This document shows positions 6,157-13,611 of a DNA stretch of 14,935 nucleotides, piece by piece. Origin of the DNA: UMGS1851 sp900555605 (GTDB taxonomy: Bacteria > Bacillota > Clostridia > UBA1212 > UBA1255). Below the pieces are notes generated by a model. It was not told the DNA's origin and did no database searches. It saw only the letters and a list, made by a program, of their open reading frames with translations. Within the stretch, counting starts at the first letter, position 1. Each line of letters begins with the position of its first letter. The stretch lies in NCBI GenBank assembly GCA_902472555.1, contig CABROF010000062.1:1-14935 (forward strand), written 5' to 3'. Position numbers and translations under genes: made by a program.

Positions 6157-7554
6157 TTAAGAACGTTTTTTCTTCACGATGATGATTCCTGCCGCGGCAA
6201 TTCCCGCAGCCGCAATTACCGCAAGGACGACCCAAAGAACAAGTCTATCCGCACCGCCAGCCTGTTCTCCTGCATGAGCGGCGGAAGGTACGGCGGGCGC
6301 CTTCGTAGGCGTTTCAGCCGGAGCCGTTGTTGCGGAAGGCGTCTCAGTCGGAGCCTGCGTGGGCGTCTGCTCCGGCGTCGGCGTTGCAATATGCTCTTCA
6401 TATATCGCACTTTTCACACGGACCCGGGCATCATGCGCAACCAGTCCGAGATAACCGGCAATCCCATCCTCCGGATAATAGACCTCAATCAGATTATCAT
6501 TTAAGTAAAATTCAACGACCGCATCCTCAGCATAATATTCCAGTACAAACGTATACAGCATAGGCTCTGCCGTAATGTCCGAGGCCGCAGGACATTTTTC
6601 ATCTTCCGTCAGCTGGCGTCCCACTGCTTCTCCATCCTTGATGCTATAGGTTATGCTCAGCGGATCTACGATAAACTTGATATATTGCCGCATCACGGCA
6701 TCTCTGCTGCTCTTATCCGGCGCCGCAAACACAAGGCCAAAACCATATCCGTTAATCCGTTCCATCTGTACCGTATAAGTAAAGGAGGTACTGCCATCAG
6801 CCAGAACATCGGAAAAAGCAAAATCAAACACACTCTGCTCCGTACCGTCAAGATAACCGGCAGGCGTTTCTGTCCATATAGACTCCACGCCCGCCCAATT
6901 GGTCATATTCGTTTCAAAACCGCCGGTGGCGCCCTGCTGCGCATCTGTCACAGTAAGCTGCGCACGTTGAAAATGTGCCTGGGCAGCGTGCGCAATAATC
7001 CCGAGCCGGCCTTTGATGATCTCCACATCCGTGTATTCGGTCTCGATTTGAACCCCGTTCAGCGCAAAAATAACGGAAGCCGTAGCCGTACTGTATTTTG
7101 CGGAAAACGTTAGGCGCTTGCTCTGTTTTTCTTCTGCGGTCAGCGCTCTTCCCATGGGTCCCGTGATAGACTCGCCGTTTTTGAATACATTATAATAAAC
7201 GTTATCCGGATCCGCGATGAAATAAATGAACGAATTCCGGATGGCTTCTCTGCTGGAGGCGTCCTTAATACCGATTGCCAGGCCTGCGCCGTAACCGTCT
7301 GTCTTCTCTAACGTCACAGAATAGAGAAAATCCTTTGTACAATCCACACTGCTGTCCGACACGGCGAAATCATACTCGTTCTTTTCCGTACTTCCGGTAT
7401 AACCGTTCTCCGTCTCTGTCCAAGTTGATTCAACGCCTCTCCAGTGATTCATATTCGTATCAAAATTTTCAGCGGCGGATATCTGTAGGCCCTGTGACAG
7501 AAAACATACAGATAGAACACATACCAAAAGAAAGCAAGGACTCCGCATTCTCAT
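6157..7554 (-). CDS. Paralogous secreted membrane-anchored protein with two LamG/CBM66-like domains and a Pro/Thr stalk
   Basis: The chosen start is the ATG at 7552-7554, giving 465 residues. AAAGGA (7566-7571) lies 11 nt upstream, and the frame upstream of it has no signal-like features. A signal peptide covers residues 1-27 (MRMRSPCFLLVCVL..., cleavage near SAA). Two modules lie at about 30-203 and 213-387, matching those of the downstream gene one for one: module 1 shares SVTLEK-x-DGYGAGL, YFIADPDNVYYN and TGPMGRALT; module 2 shares GF-x-TNMTNW, GYLDG, DFAFSD and LVAHDARVRVKSAIYEE. A Pro/Thr/Glu stalk (about 389-435) and an Ala/Ile-rich transmembrane helix ending KKKRS anchor it to the membrane. 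Module order is conserved, so the pair arose by duplication of a two-module gene. Module 1 has the degenerate form AHAAQAHFQRA at its end. No enzymatic motif is visible. Confidence 0.8.
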   Translation of the reverse strand: MRMRSPCFLLVCVLSVCFLSQGLQISAAENFDTNMNHWRGVESTWTETENGYTGSTEKNEYDFAVSDSSVDCTKDFLYSVTLEKTDGYGAGLAIGIKDASSREAIRNSFIYFIADPDNVYYNVFKNGESITGPMGRALTAEEKQSKRLTFSAKYSTATASVIFALNGVQIETEYTDVEIIKGRLGIIAHAAQAHFQRAQLTVTDAQQGATGGFETNMTNWAGVESIWTETPAGYLDGTEQSVFDFAFSDVLADGSTSFTYTVQMERINGYGFGLVFAAPDKSSRDAVMRQYIKFIVDPLSITYSIKDGEAVGRQLTEDEKCPAASDITAEPMLYTFVLEYYAEDAVVEFYLNDNLIEVYYPEDGIAGYLGLVAHDARVRVKSAIYEEHIATPTPEQTPTQAPTETPSATTAPAETPTKAPAVPSAAHAGEQAGGADRLVLWVVLAVIAAAGIAAAGIIIVKKKRS

Positions 7555-7589
7555 TTGCCACTCATTCCTTTCTTTATTTGAATAACGAA

Positions 7590-7598
7590 AGTATAGCA
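7590..7598 (-). promoter_or_regulatory. Extended -10 promoter for the twin surface-protein operon
   Basis: On the minus strand TGC followed by TATACT (extended -10, 7590-7598) sits 35 bp before the ATG at 7554, with a predicted start near 7583 and the ribosome binding site AAAGGA at 7566-7571. No good -35 is present, only a T-rich stretch near 7613-7618, as expected of a promoter that needs an activator such as the adjacent AraC protein. Confidence 0.45.
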
Positions 7599-7636
7599 TA
7601 CCGGACAGCAATAAAAATAGGGCAGGCCTTTTGTTT

Positions 7637-8542
7637 TTATAGGGGATTTCCTCTTTCTCTGTGTTTTTTCCTGAATTTTGCGGGGGTCATTCCATATTTC
7701 TCCGTAAAAATCTCATAGAAATACTTACTATCCTGATATCCGGCGTAAAGCATGATCTCCACCACTGTAATATCGCTGTTGACCAACAGCTCCGCCGCAT
7801 ATTTTAACCGGTAGTCCCTGATGAAGTCCGTCAGATTCTGACCGACCTTTTCCTTGAAAATTTTAGAAAAATATTTCGGTGAAACATTGGCTTTCTTGGC
7901 CAATTCCTCCAGATTGATCTTTGGGTAAGCGGAAAAATTCTGCAGATATGCAAATACGATGTCTACCAGGTTCTGTGCATTCAATTCGATCCGCTGCTTC
8001 TTATCCTGCAGATAAATCCGGGCGATTTTGATCAGCAGCGTATCCAGCATCATTCTCAGATTATACCGGTAGCCAACCTCCTTATTGGTGTATTCGCTCA
8101 GCATCTCATGAAACAAATACTGAAAATCCGCATATTTATTTTTGATATGGATATAATCCACCGGCTTGTCCGGAAAGGTAAAATACGAGCAAACCGGCGG
8201 CGCCCGAAACAAATCGCAAAGGCTGACAGCCGCCGCGCCGGCCGGACCGGCAAGTTCGGGACAATACAGCCGCTCAGGTAAAAAGATACAGTTCCGCCAT
8301 TTCAAATCTTTGGAAACCGCCTGAAAGGAGTGCTTCATATCAGCAGGCAGCAGAAGCAGATCGCCCCGCGCAATCGCGGTGCTGCCGCCGTTTGCCAAAT
8401 GGTAGCCCTCTCCTTGGCATACAAACACAATTTCCATAAAATTATGCTCATGCGGACTGATATACGCGGTAAAGACCGATTCCAAAACACAGATGCAATC
8501 GCCGTCTTCTGCAAAGCTGTTAAATAACGCGACCGGTTCCAT
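7637..8542 (-). CDS. AraC/XylS-family transcriptional regulator of the twin surface-protein operon
   Basis: This 301-residue regulator starts at the ATG 8540-8542, where GGAGG (8549-8553) is spaced by 6 nt; an upstream TTG at 8557 is less likely because it precedes that site. The N-terminal cupin-type sensor has the metal-like HEHNFMEIVFVCQGEG segment at about 30-45 and GDLLLLPADMKHSF at about 60-75. The C-terminal DNA-binding domain covers about 193-300, with helix-turn-helix INLEELAKKANVSPKYFSKIF, a second TVVEIMLYAGYQDSKYFYEIF, and the family signature KYGMTPAKFRKK. It lies 82 bp upstream of the twin surface-protein genes on the same strand with its own promoter, so it is the natural candidate activator of them. 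The signal is unknown; a sugar is usual for this cupin class. Confidence 0.9.
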   Translation of the reverse strand: MEPVALFNSFAEDGDCICVLESVFTAYISPHEHNFMEIVFVCQGEGYHLANGGSTAIARGDLLLLPADMKHSFQAVSKDLKWRNCIFLPERLYCPELAGPAGAAAVSLCDLFRAPPVCSYFTFPDKPVDYIHIKNKYADFQYLFHEMLSEYTNKEVGYRYNLRMMLDTLLIKIARIYLQDKKQRIELNAQNLVDIVFAYLQNFSAYPKINLEELAKKANVSPKYFSKIFKEKVGQNLTDFIRDYRLKYAAELLVNSDITVVEIMLYAGYQDSKYFYEIFTEKYGMTPAKFRKKHRERGNPL

Positions 8543-8676
8543 ACCCTGCCTCCACAATACATCATGATCCGGAACGATATTATAACCTGTTTCGCTTCCG
8601 CTATGTACGCCCCGCAGTCAAAATACCGGTCCGTACCGAGAAAAACAAAAGAAGCAAAAGGTCTTGATTCGACAGC

Positions 8677-8705
8677 AGTATAGCAAAATACAGGCCGGAT
8701 TGCAA
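8677..8705 (-). promoter_or_regulatory. Predicted sigma-A promoter of the AraC gene at 7637-8542
   Basis: On the minus strand TTGCAA (8700-8705), a 17-nt spacer and TATACT (8677-8682), with TGC before the -10 hexamer, form a strong promoter. The leader would be about 130 nt. A second -10-like TATAAT lies at 8579-8584 but lacks a good -35. The nine-base element TGCTATACT is identical to that of the downstream operon promoter. Confidence 0.6.
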
Positions 8706-8728
8706 ATCTGCGTATCCGCAGCCGTTCT

Positions 8729-8884
8729 CTAACGTGTTCCGCTTTTTCTGGGAAGGATCACTGCAGCAGCCGCAATTCCTGCCCCAGCCGCGCATACCGC
8801 AGCAATGACTGCAGAAAGAACGGCGGATCCACCATCCGTCACTGCCGCTGCCGGATAACGCGTCTGTTTATTACATGCTGTATT
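8729..8884 (-). pseudogene. Relic: C-terminal membrane anchor of a third twin-surface-protein paralog
   Basis: The minus-strand frame from 8884 to the TAG at 8729-8731 encodes 51 residues with no start codon and a stop (TAA) directly upstream at 8885-8887. Its second half reads VTDGGSAVLSAVIAAVC, then an Ala/Gly/Ile-rich helix ending AAAAVILPRKSGTR. This matches the end of the protein encoded at 6157-7554 in layout: a Gly/Ala lead-in, an Ala/Ile-rich transmembrane helix, then a basic tail. It lies just upstream of the AraC gene on the same strand. I read it as the surviving 3' end of a third gene lost by deletion, with homology ending near 8850. The short length makes chance similarity of an alanine-rich helix the main alternative. 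Confidence 0.5.
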
Positions 8885-8953
8885 TTAGTGCTTCTTCTGA
8901 TGGGACTGCTGCTCTATGACGCGCTCAATCCGGACTTCGGCCCGATCCGCTGA
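8852..8953 (+). pseudogene. Possible relic of a small membrane protein, 3' end only
   Basis: The plus-strand frame ending in TGA at 8951-8953 encodes RITRLFITCCILVLLL, then MGLLLYDALNPDFGPIR, a hydrophobic helix followed by D-x-x-N-P. It aligns without gaps to residues 17-38 of the small protein at 762-974 (shared I-L, L, L-L, D and N-P positions). There is no start codon in frame upstream of the helix and no ribosome binding site, so it cannot be an intact gene. It abuts the opposite-strand relic at about 8850, suggesting a deletion junction between two lost genes. The match is short and may be chance. Confidence 0.3.
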
Positions 8954-8967
8954 TGACTCGCCGCTCA

Positions 8968-8996
8968 TTGCAAAAAAACAAAATAGAACGTATAAT
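8968..8996 (+). promoter_or_regulatory. Predicted sigma-A promoter of metG
   Basis: TTGCAA (8968-8973), a 17-nt spacer and a perfect TATAAT (8991-8996). Transcription would begin near 9003, giving a leader of only about 29 nt. That leaves no room for a T-box or riboswitch, which control metG in some other Bacillota. Confidence 0.75.
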
Positions 8997-9031
8997 AAGA
9001 ACTGCACGAATTAAGGAAAGAGGGATTTTAT

Positions 9032-10987
9032 ATGGATACCTATTATATAACCACCCCGATTTATTATCCCAGCGATAATCTGCATATCGGTCATTCCTAT
9101 ACCACCGTTGCGGCGGATGCGGAGGCCAGATACAGACGGCTGCGCGGGTACGACGTGATGTTTCTGACCGGCACGGACGAGCACGGGCAGAAGATCCAGC
9201 GCAAGGCCGCGGAAAAGGGCGTCTCCCCAAAAGCCTATGTAGATGAAATCGTGGCCAATATCAAACAGCTCTGGAAACTGCTGGACGTCAGCAATGATAA
9301 ATTTATCCGGACCACGGACGATTATCACGTAGCTGCGGTGCAGAAAATTTTTCGGCAGCTGTACGAGCAGGGCGATATTTATAAAAGCGAATACGAAGGC
9401 CTGTACTGCACTCCCTGCGAAGCGTTCTGGACCGAGACGCAGCTAAAGGACGGAAAATGTCCGGACTGCGGCCGTCCGGTGGAGGTCATGAAGGAAGAGA
9501 GCTATTTCTTCAGACTCTCTAAATATCAGGACCGGCTCATCGAATATATCGAGTCCCATCCGGATTTTATCCAGCCGGTTTCCCGCAAAAATGAGATGCT
9601 GAATAATTTTCTGAGACCGGGGCTGGAGGACCTGTGTGTTTCAAGAACCACCTTTGACTGGGGAGTCCCGGTGACATTTGACGACAAGCATGTGGTCTAT
9701 GTCTGGGTTGACGCGCTGTCGAACTATATTACCGCCCTCGGGTATCAGCAGCCCGATGATACAAATTATAAAAAATACTGGCCGGCCCAGGTACACCTTG
9801 TCGGAAAGGAAATTATCCGTTTCCATACAATTATTTGGCCTGCCATCCTGATGGCGCTGGGAGAGCCTCTGCCGCATCAGGTCTACGGACACGGATGGCT
9901 TCTGCTGGATGGAGGTAAAATGTCAAAATCCAAGGGAAACGTGGTAGATCCGGTGGTTTTGGTAAACCGGTACGGCTCTGATGCGATCCGGTATTTTCTG
10001 CTGCGGGAGGTTCCCTTCGGTTCTGACGGATTATTCAGCAATGAGGCGCTCATCAACCGGATCAACTCCGATCTTGCCAATGATCTTGGTAATCTGGTTT
10101 CCCGAAGCGTCTCCATGCAGCTCAAATATTTTAACGGCAAAATGCCGGCGGACCGCGGGTCCGCCGATCCGGACCCAGAGATACAGACGCTGCTCACCGC
10201 CATAAAAGAAAAGGTCCAGCAGGCCATGGACAGCCTGCAGTTTCCTGCAGCGCTGACGGAAATCTGGAAGGGCGTCTCACGCTTGAATAAGTATATTGAT
10301 GAGACAGCGCCGTGGATCCTTGCCAAAAATGCAGATCAGCCGGAAGTCCGCGCCCGTCTGGCCGGCGTGATGTATACCCTGCTGGAGGGGATCCGGATCA
10401 TATCCGTGCTGCTTCTGCCTTTTATGCCGAAAACCCCGGAAAAAATATGGCGGCAAATCGGATTGTCCGATAAACAGGCGCTCACGGCATGGGATACCGC
10501 GGCGGTCTGGGGCCTGTATCCTGCTGGAACAGCAGTGGAAAAGGGAGATCCGCTGTTTCCGCGGATTGACACGGCAAAGGAGCTGGAATTTCTGGCGGCC
10601 AAGAACGCGGGTCCCGCACAGAAGGTACCGGAAGCTTCTCCCGCACCCCAAGAAGAGGATGCGAACCTGATCGCCATTGAAGATTTTACAAAAGTTGAGA
10701 TGCTGGTAGCAGAGGTTATCGCTGCGGAAAAGGTCGCTGACTCCGATAAGCTTTTGAAGCTTACCCTGAATACCGGCGCGCAGCAGCGCCAGGTGGTTTC
10801 CGGCATTGCAAAATACTATACGCCCGAGGATATGCTGCATAAAAAGGTGATTCTTGTCAGCAACCTAAAGCCTGCCGTTCTGCGCGGCATTGAATCTCAG
10901 GGGATGATTTTAGCCGCAACAAAAGGAAAGAAGCTCACACTGGTAACAATTGACGGGGATCTTCCCGCCGGCGCAAAAATCTCGTAA
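9032..10987 (+). CDS. metG: Methionyl-tRNA synthetase
   Basis: This 651-residue class I synthetase charges tRNA-Met with methionine using ATP in the cytoplasm. The HIGH motif HIGH is at residues 18-21 and the KMSKS motif at 296-300 (GGKMSKSKGN). A zinc-binding knuckle is formed by C126-x-x-C129 and C143-x-x-C146. The anticodon-binding helical domain runs to about residue 500. A Pro/Ala/Glu linker at about 525-545 leads to the C-terminal OB-fold tRNA-binding/dimerisation domain at about 547-651 (IEDFTKVEMLVAEVI..., HKKVILVSNLKPAVLRG, GMILAA). The length is usual for the bacterial form with the appended domain. The start is supported by AAAGAGG-type Shine-Dalgarno bases at 9018-9024, 7 nt before the ATG. 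An NlpC/P60 lipoprotein follows after 34 bp, probably on the same transcript. Confidence 0.98.
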   Translation: MDTYYITTPIYYPSDNLHIGHSYTTVAADAEARYRRLRGYDVMFLTGTDEHGQKIQRKAAEKGVSPKAYVDEIVANIKQLWKLLDVSNDKFIRTTDDYHVAAVQKIFRQLYEQGDIYKSEYEGLYCTPCEAFWTETQLKDGKCPDCGRPVEVMKEESYFFRLSKYQDRLIEYIESHPDFIQPVSRKNEMLNNFLRPGLEDLCVSRTTFDWGVPVTFDDKHVVYVWVDALSNYITALGYQQPDDTNYKKYWPAQVHLVGKEIIRFHTIIWPAILMALGEPLPHQVYGHGWLLLDGGKMSKSKGNVVDPVVLVNRYGSDAIRYFLLREVPFGSDGLFSNEALINRINSDLANDLGNLVSRSVSMQLKYFNGKMPADRGSADPDPEIQTLLTAIKEKVQQAMDSLQFPAALTEIWKGVSRLNKYIDETAPWILAKNADQPEVRARLAGVMYTLLEGIRIISVLLLPFMPKTPEKIWRQIGLSDKQALTAWDTAAVWGLYPAGTAVEKGDPLFPRIDTAKELEFLAAKNAGPAQKVPEASPAPQEEDANLIAIEDFTKVEMLVAEVIAAEKVADSDKLLKLTLNTGAQQRQVVSGIAKYYTPEDMLHKKVILVSNLKPAVLRGIESQGMILAATKGKKLTLVTIDGDLPAGAKIS

Positions 10988-11021
10988 TATATGAACACGC
11001 AGTACAGGAGGATTCCTGATC

Positions 11022-12371
11022 ATGAAACGAAAAATACAGTTTGGCTGTGCGCTGCTGCTCCTGCTGCCGGCACTTGCAGGCTGCGTTGGCAGCGGCAGCA
11101 CAGCAGCGCCTCTGGCGTCCGGATCTGCCGGCCTGATACCGAATACGCCGATTTCTGCAGCCCATACGCCGGCCTCCGAAACCAATACGCCGGCTTGTCC
11201 GACGCCTGCTGCGGAAAATGAACAGATTCCGGAGGGCGCAAAGTCTTATTTGCATGGGGAAACCGGCAGCCGGGTGCTGATGTCAGCCGCCGAGATCGCA
11301 GCGCATAATGAAAAAATGAAAAGTGCCTGCGATGCCCTGACGGATATCCTTGCCATTCCCGCCTCCGTATCCGGCAGCACAGTAGCCGCATATATCCTTT
11401 CGGCAAACGCGCCGGCCCTGCCAAAATACAAGGCCGACGGAAGTGCGCTGACAGAGGCAGAAGTAGCAGTATACACAGAAAACCGGAATCTGAAGGCAAT
11501 TGCGCGGACGGTTTCGGTGCGTATGGGGATCGTCACGTCGCGGGCCAATCTCAGAGCATTACCAACAGAAACGGCATTTTACAAGTCGGCAGAAGCAAGA
11601 CTTTACGATCAGCTCCAGGAAACCGAGCTGCTGGTGGGGATGCCGGTATGGATTCTGCATACAAGCACATGCGGCAGCTTCTATTATATCCAAACCTATT
11701 TCTATCGCGGCTGGGTCCGGACTTCTCATATCGCGGAAACGGAAGATGCAGCCCTTTGGCGTTCTTTTGCCGATCCTGCGGAGTTTGCGGTGGTCACCGC
11801 GGCTGCGGTTCAGGTGCCCGGGACAGACATCATATTGGATATGAGCGTCCGCCTTCCTGTCTCCGAGATATCGGAAGCCCGGTGTGAAGTGCTGCTTCCC
11901 GTCCGCAATACGCAGGGTATGTTAACGGCACGTTCCGCGGCGCTTCCGAGAAATGCAGTCAGCAAAGGATATCTTCCATATACAAAAAACAATATTTACA
12001 TACAGGCCTTCCGATATGAAGGCACGCCCTACGGATGGGGCGGCGCAGGCGGCGGCGTGGACTGCTCCAGCTTTATCGGCAATATTTATCGCACCTTTGG
12101 TTTTCTGTTTCCCCGCAATACTTCTCAGCAGCGTCTTGTCATCGGCACCGTGGTATCATTTTCAGAGGCGGCAGACGATGCGGCAAAGGCAGCGCGACTT
12201 TCCAGCCCGGAGGCGCCGGCCGTGCTATTTCGGCCGGGCCATGTCATGTTATATTTAGGCCTCAAAGACGGCAGTCCCTATATTATCCACGCTCCGTCCG
12301 GCGGAAAAACCGTCACTGCCGAAAAATTAGATAAATTCTCCAATCTGCTCTCCGCCGCATTGATTTCCTGA
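11022..12371 (+). CDS. Lipoprotein NlpC/P60 peptidase with SH3 domain (peptidoglycan endopeptidase)
   Basis: This 449-residue protein has a lipoprotein signal peptide (MKRKIQFGC..., lipobox LAGC, with C21 as the lipidated residue) and a Pro/Thr/Ala-rich linker to about residue 68. Next come a helical domain with LMSAAEIAAHNEKM (about 86-99), as in the N-terminal stabilising domain of cell-wall NlpC/P60 enzymes, and an SH3-type domain at about 163-240 (TSRANLRALPTETAFY, FYRGWVRTSHI). The C-terminal NlpC/P60 papain-like domain has catalytic C348 in VDCSSF, H407 in RPGHVMLYLG and H423 in IIHAPSGG. Such enzymes cut peptide stems of peptidoglycan, often gamma-D-Glu to diamino acid bonds. AGGAGG lies 10 nt before the ATG. 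It follows metG by 34 bp and ends in a strong terminator. All three catalytic residues are present, so it should be active. Confidence 0.92.
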   Translation: MKRKIQFGCALLLLLPALAGCVGSGSTAAPLASGSAGLIPNTPISAAHTPASETNTPACPTPAAENEQIPEGAKSYLHGETGSRVLMSAAEIAAHNEKMKSACDALTDILAIPASVSGSTVAAYILSANAPALPKYKADGSALTEAEVAVYTENRNLKAIARTVSVRMGIVTSRANLRALPTETAFYKSAEARLYDQLQETELLVGMPVWILHTSTCGSFYYIQTYFYRGWVRTSHIAETEDAALWRSFADPAEFAVVTAAAVQVPGTDIILDMSVRLPVSEISEARCEVLLPVRNTQGMLTARSAALPRNAVSKGYLPYTKNNIYIQAFRYEGTPYGWGGAGGGVDCSSFIGNIYRTFGFLFPRNTSQQRLVIGTVVSFSEAADDAAKAARLSSPEAPAVLFRPGHVMLYLGLKDGSPYIIHAPSGGKTVTAEKLDKFSNLLSAALIS

Positions 12372-12409
12372 CAACTTGTACGCATAAAACGCGGCTTCCG
12401 TACATATGC

Positions 12410-12443
12410 ATGGAATGACAGAAAATCCTGTCATTCCATTTTT
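12410..12443 (+). terminator. Strong intrinsic terminator after the NlpC/P60 gene
   Basis: A perfect 12-bp stem (ATGGAATGACAG, 12410-12421, with CTGTCATTCCAT, 12428-12439) closes a 6-nt loop AAAATC and is followed by TTTT. It lies 38 nt after the stop codon at 12369-12371 and only 18 nt before the next start codon. Confidence 0.9.
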
Positions 12444-12461
12444 GTGCGGGAGTTGTAAACT

Positions 12462-12740
12462 ATGGACCTCAAAAAAATTAAAAACAGTCTGAAATACAAA
12501 ATCACGGGTGCACAGGACGTTTCTGCAGAAGAAGACCCGGAACTCGAAACCATCCGGGAGGAGCTGATTGAGATCAAACGGCTCATCGCATCTGCCTACA
12601 GCAATTTCAACGCCGTCACCGACAAGGAAAGCATCTCCTATTATATCTATTTAATCAAAGCCTACGAAGTAAAATACGACGCGCTGGTCAAGCGCGCAAA
12701 GCAGCGCGGCAGCGCCGTACAGGAGGGACTTTTGGGATAA
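12462..12740 (+). CDS. DUF2508 family protein (YaaL-like)
   Basis: This 92-residue soluble protein is charged and helical throughout (EEDPELETIREELIEIKRLI, about residues 23-42). It carries the pattern NFN-x-VTD...SYYIYLIKAYEVKYDALVKRAK that I associate with DUF2508/YaaL proteins of Bacillota, whose function is unknown. It starts at the ATG at 12462 with GGGAG (12448-12452) 9 nt upstream. That site lies only 4 nt after the T tract of the preceding terminator, so transcription must come from read-through or from a promoter overlapping the hairpin. A PspA homologue follows after about 120 bp. Confidence 0.7.
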   Translation: MDLKKIKNSLKYKITGAQDVSAEEDPELETIREELIEIKRLIASAYSNFNAVTDKESISYYIYLIKAYEVKYDALVKRAKQRGSAVQEGLLG

Positions 12741-12873
12741 GCCGCGGGGAATGATCATAGGAAACAGTGAATACATATGATAAAGAACGAGTTTTGGCGG
12801 AATTTACCGTCGGAGCGCTTTCCTTGGCGCATCCGAAAATCCCGTACGAAATGGGAAAGGAATGAACGAACAT

Positions 12874-13593
12874 ATGGGGTTGTTCAAGCGGTTTAAATCA
12901 ATGGTCAGCGGCTTTTTCGGGGTGACCGCAGGTAAAATGGAAGCACGCAAGCCGGAATATCTGATCGCGGATGCAGAGGCACGCATCCAAAAAAGCAGAA
13001 AACAAGCAGAAAAGCAGCTGATTGAAATTCAGACCTGGGCGGAGATGGTGCGCCTGGATATGCGCGCGGAGGAAACACGGCTGGCAGATATCCGGAGCAA
13101 AATGTCCATGGCAGCCCAAAGCAACGATCGGACACTGCTGGTGGAGCTGATTATGCAGGAGGAGGAATCCCAGGCGCTGCTGGAGGAACGCAAGCGCCTC
13201 CACGAAAACGCAGTCCAGGAGGCGCTGCGGGTGCGTGATCATTACAAGCATTTTGAAGCAGAAATGAAAAGCAAGCTGCGGGAGCTGTCCAGCATGAAAT
13301 CTCAAACGCAGCTGCTGGTCATGCGGGAAAAGATTGTGGAGCTGGATAATGAATACAGTTCCCCTACGGGAAACGGATACGGAACCGCATCCATGCAGAA
13401 CGATATGGACCGGCTCAGAAAATCCATCAACGAACGGTGCGCAAGAGTGATGGTCACGGAACAGTTGCGGTCTGAGAATACAGATGCTAAAATAAAGCAG
13501 ATTGATTATCAGCTGGCCTGGAACCGGGCAAACGAAAAAGCGAACGCGCTTCTGACAGATGGCAGTGGCAGGCGGGAATCAACGAATCATTAA
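12874..13593 (+). CDS. PspA/IM30 family protein (phage shock protein A homologue)
   Basis: A long coiled-coil protein of about 239 residues. The N-terminal amphipathic segment MGLFKRFKSMVSGFFG is the typical PspA membrane-binding helix. The rest is almost continuous charged helix (about residues 30-180), with PEYLIADAEARIQKSRKQA and LRKSINERCARVMVTEQL. PspA-family proteins bind and protect stressed membranes and form ESCRT-III-like assemblies. Two starts compete: ATG 12862 (adds MNEH, with AAAGGA touching it, which is too close) and ATG 12874 (AAAGGA at 12856-12861 is 12 nt away, rather long, but gives the canonical MGLF start). I prefer 12874. The 121-bp gap before it contains no clear promoter or terminator. 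The next gene, acpS, follows after 18 bp. Confidence 0.88.
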   Translation: MGLFKRFKSMVSGFFGVTAGKMEARKPEYLIADAEARIQKSRKQAEKQLIEIQTWAEMVRLDMRAEETRLADIRSKMSMAAQSNDRTLLVELIMQEEESQALLEERKRLHENAVQEALRVRDHYKHFEAEMKSKLRELSSMKSQTQLLVMREKIVELDNEYSSPTGNGYGTASMQNDMDRLRKSINERCARVMVTEQLRSENTDAKIKQIDYQLAWNRANEKANALLTDGSGRRESTNH

Positions 13594-13611
13594 ATGCAGG
13601 GAGGCATTTCG

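Noticed and set aside
9003..9031. T-box or SAM riboswitch control of metG
   Set aside because: The strong promoter at 8968-8996 leaves a leader of only about 29 nt.
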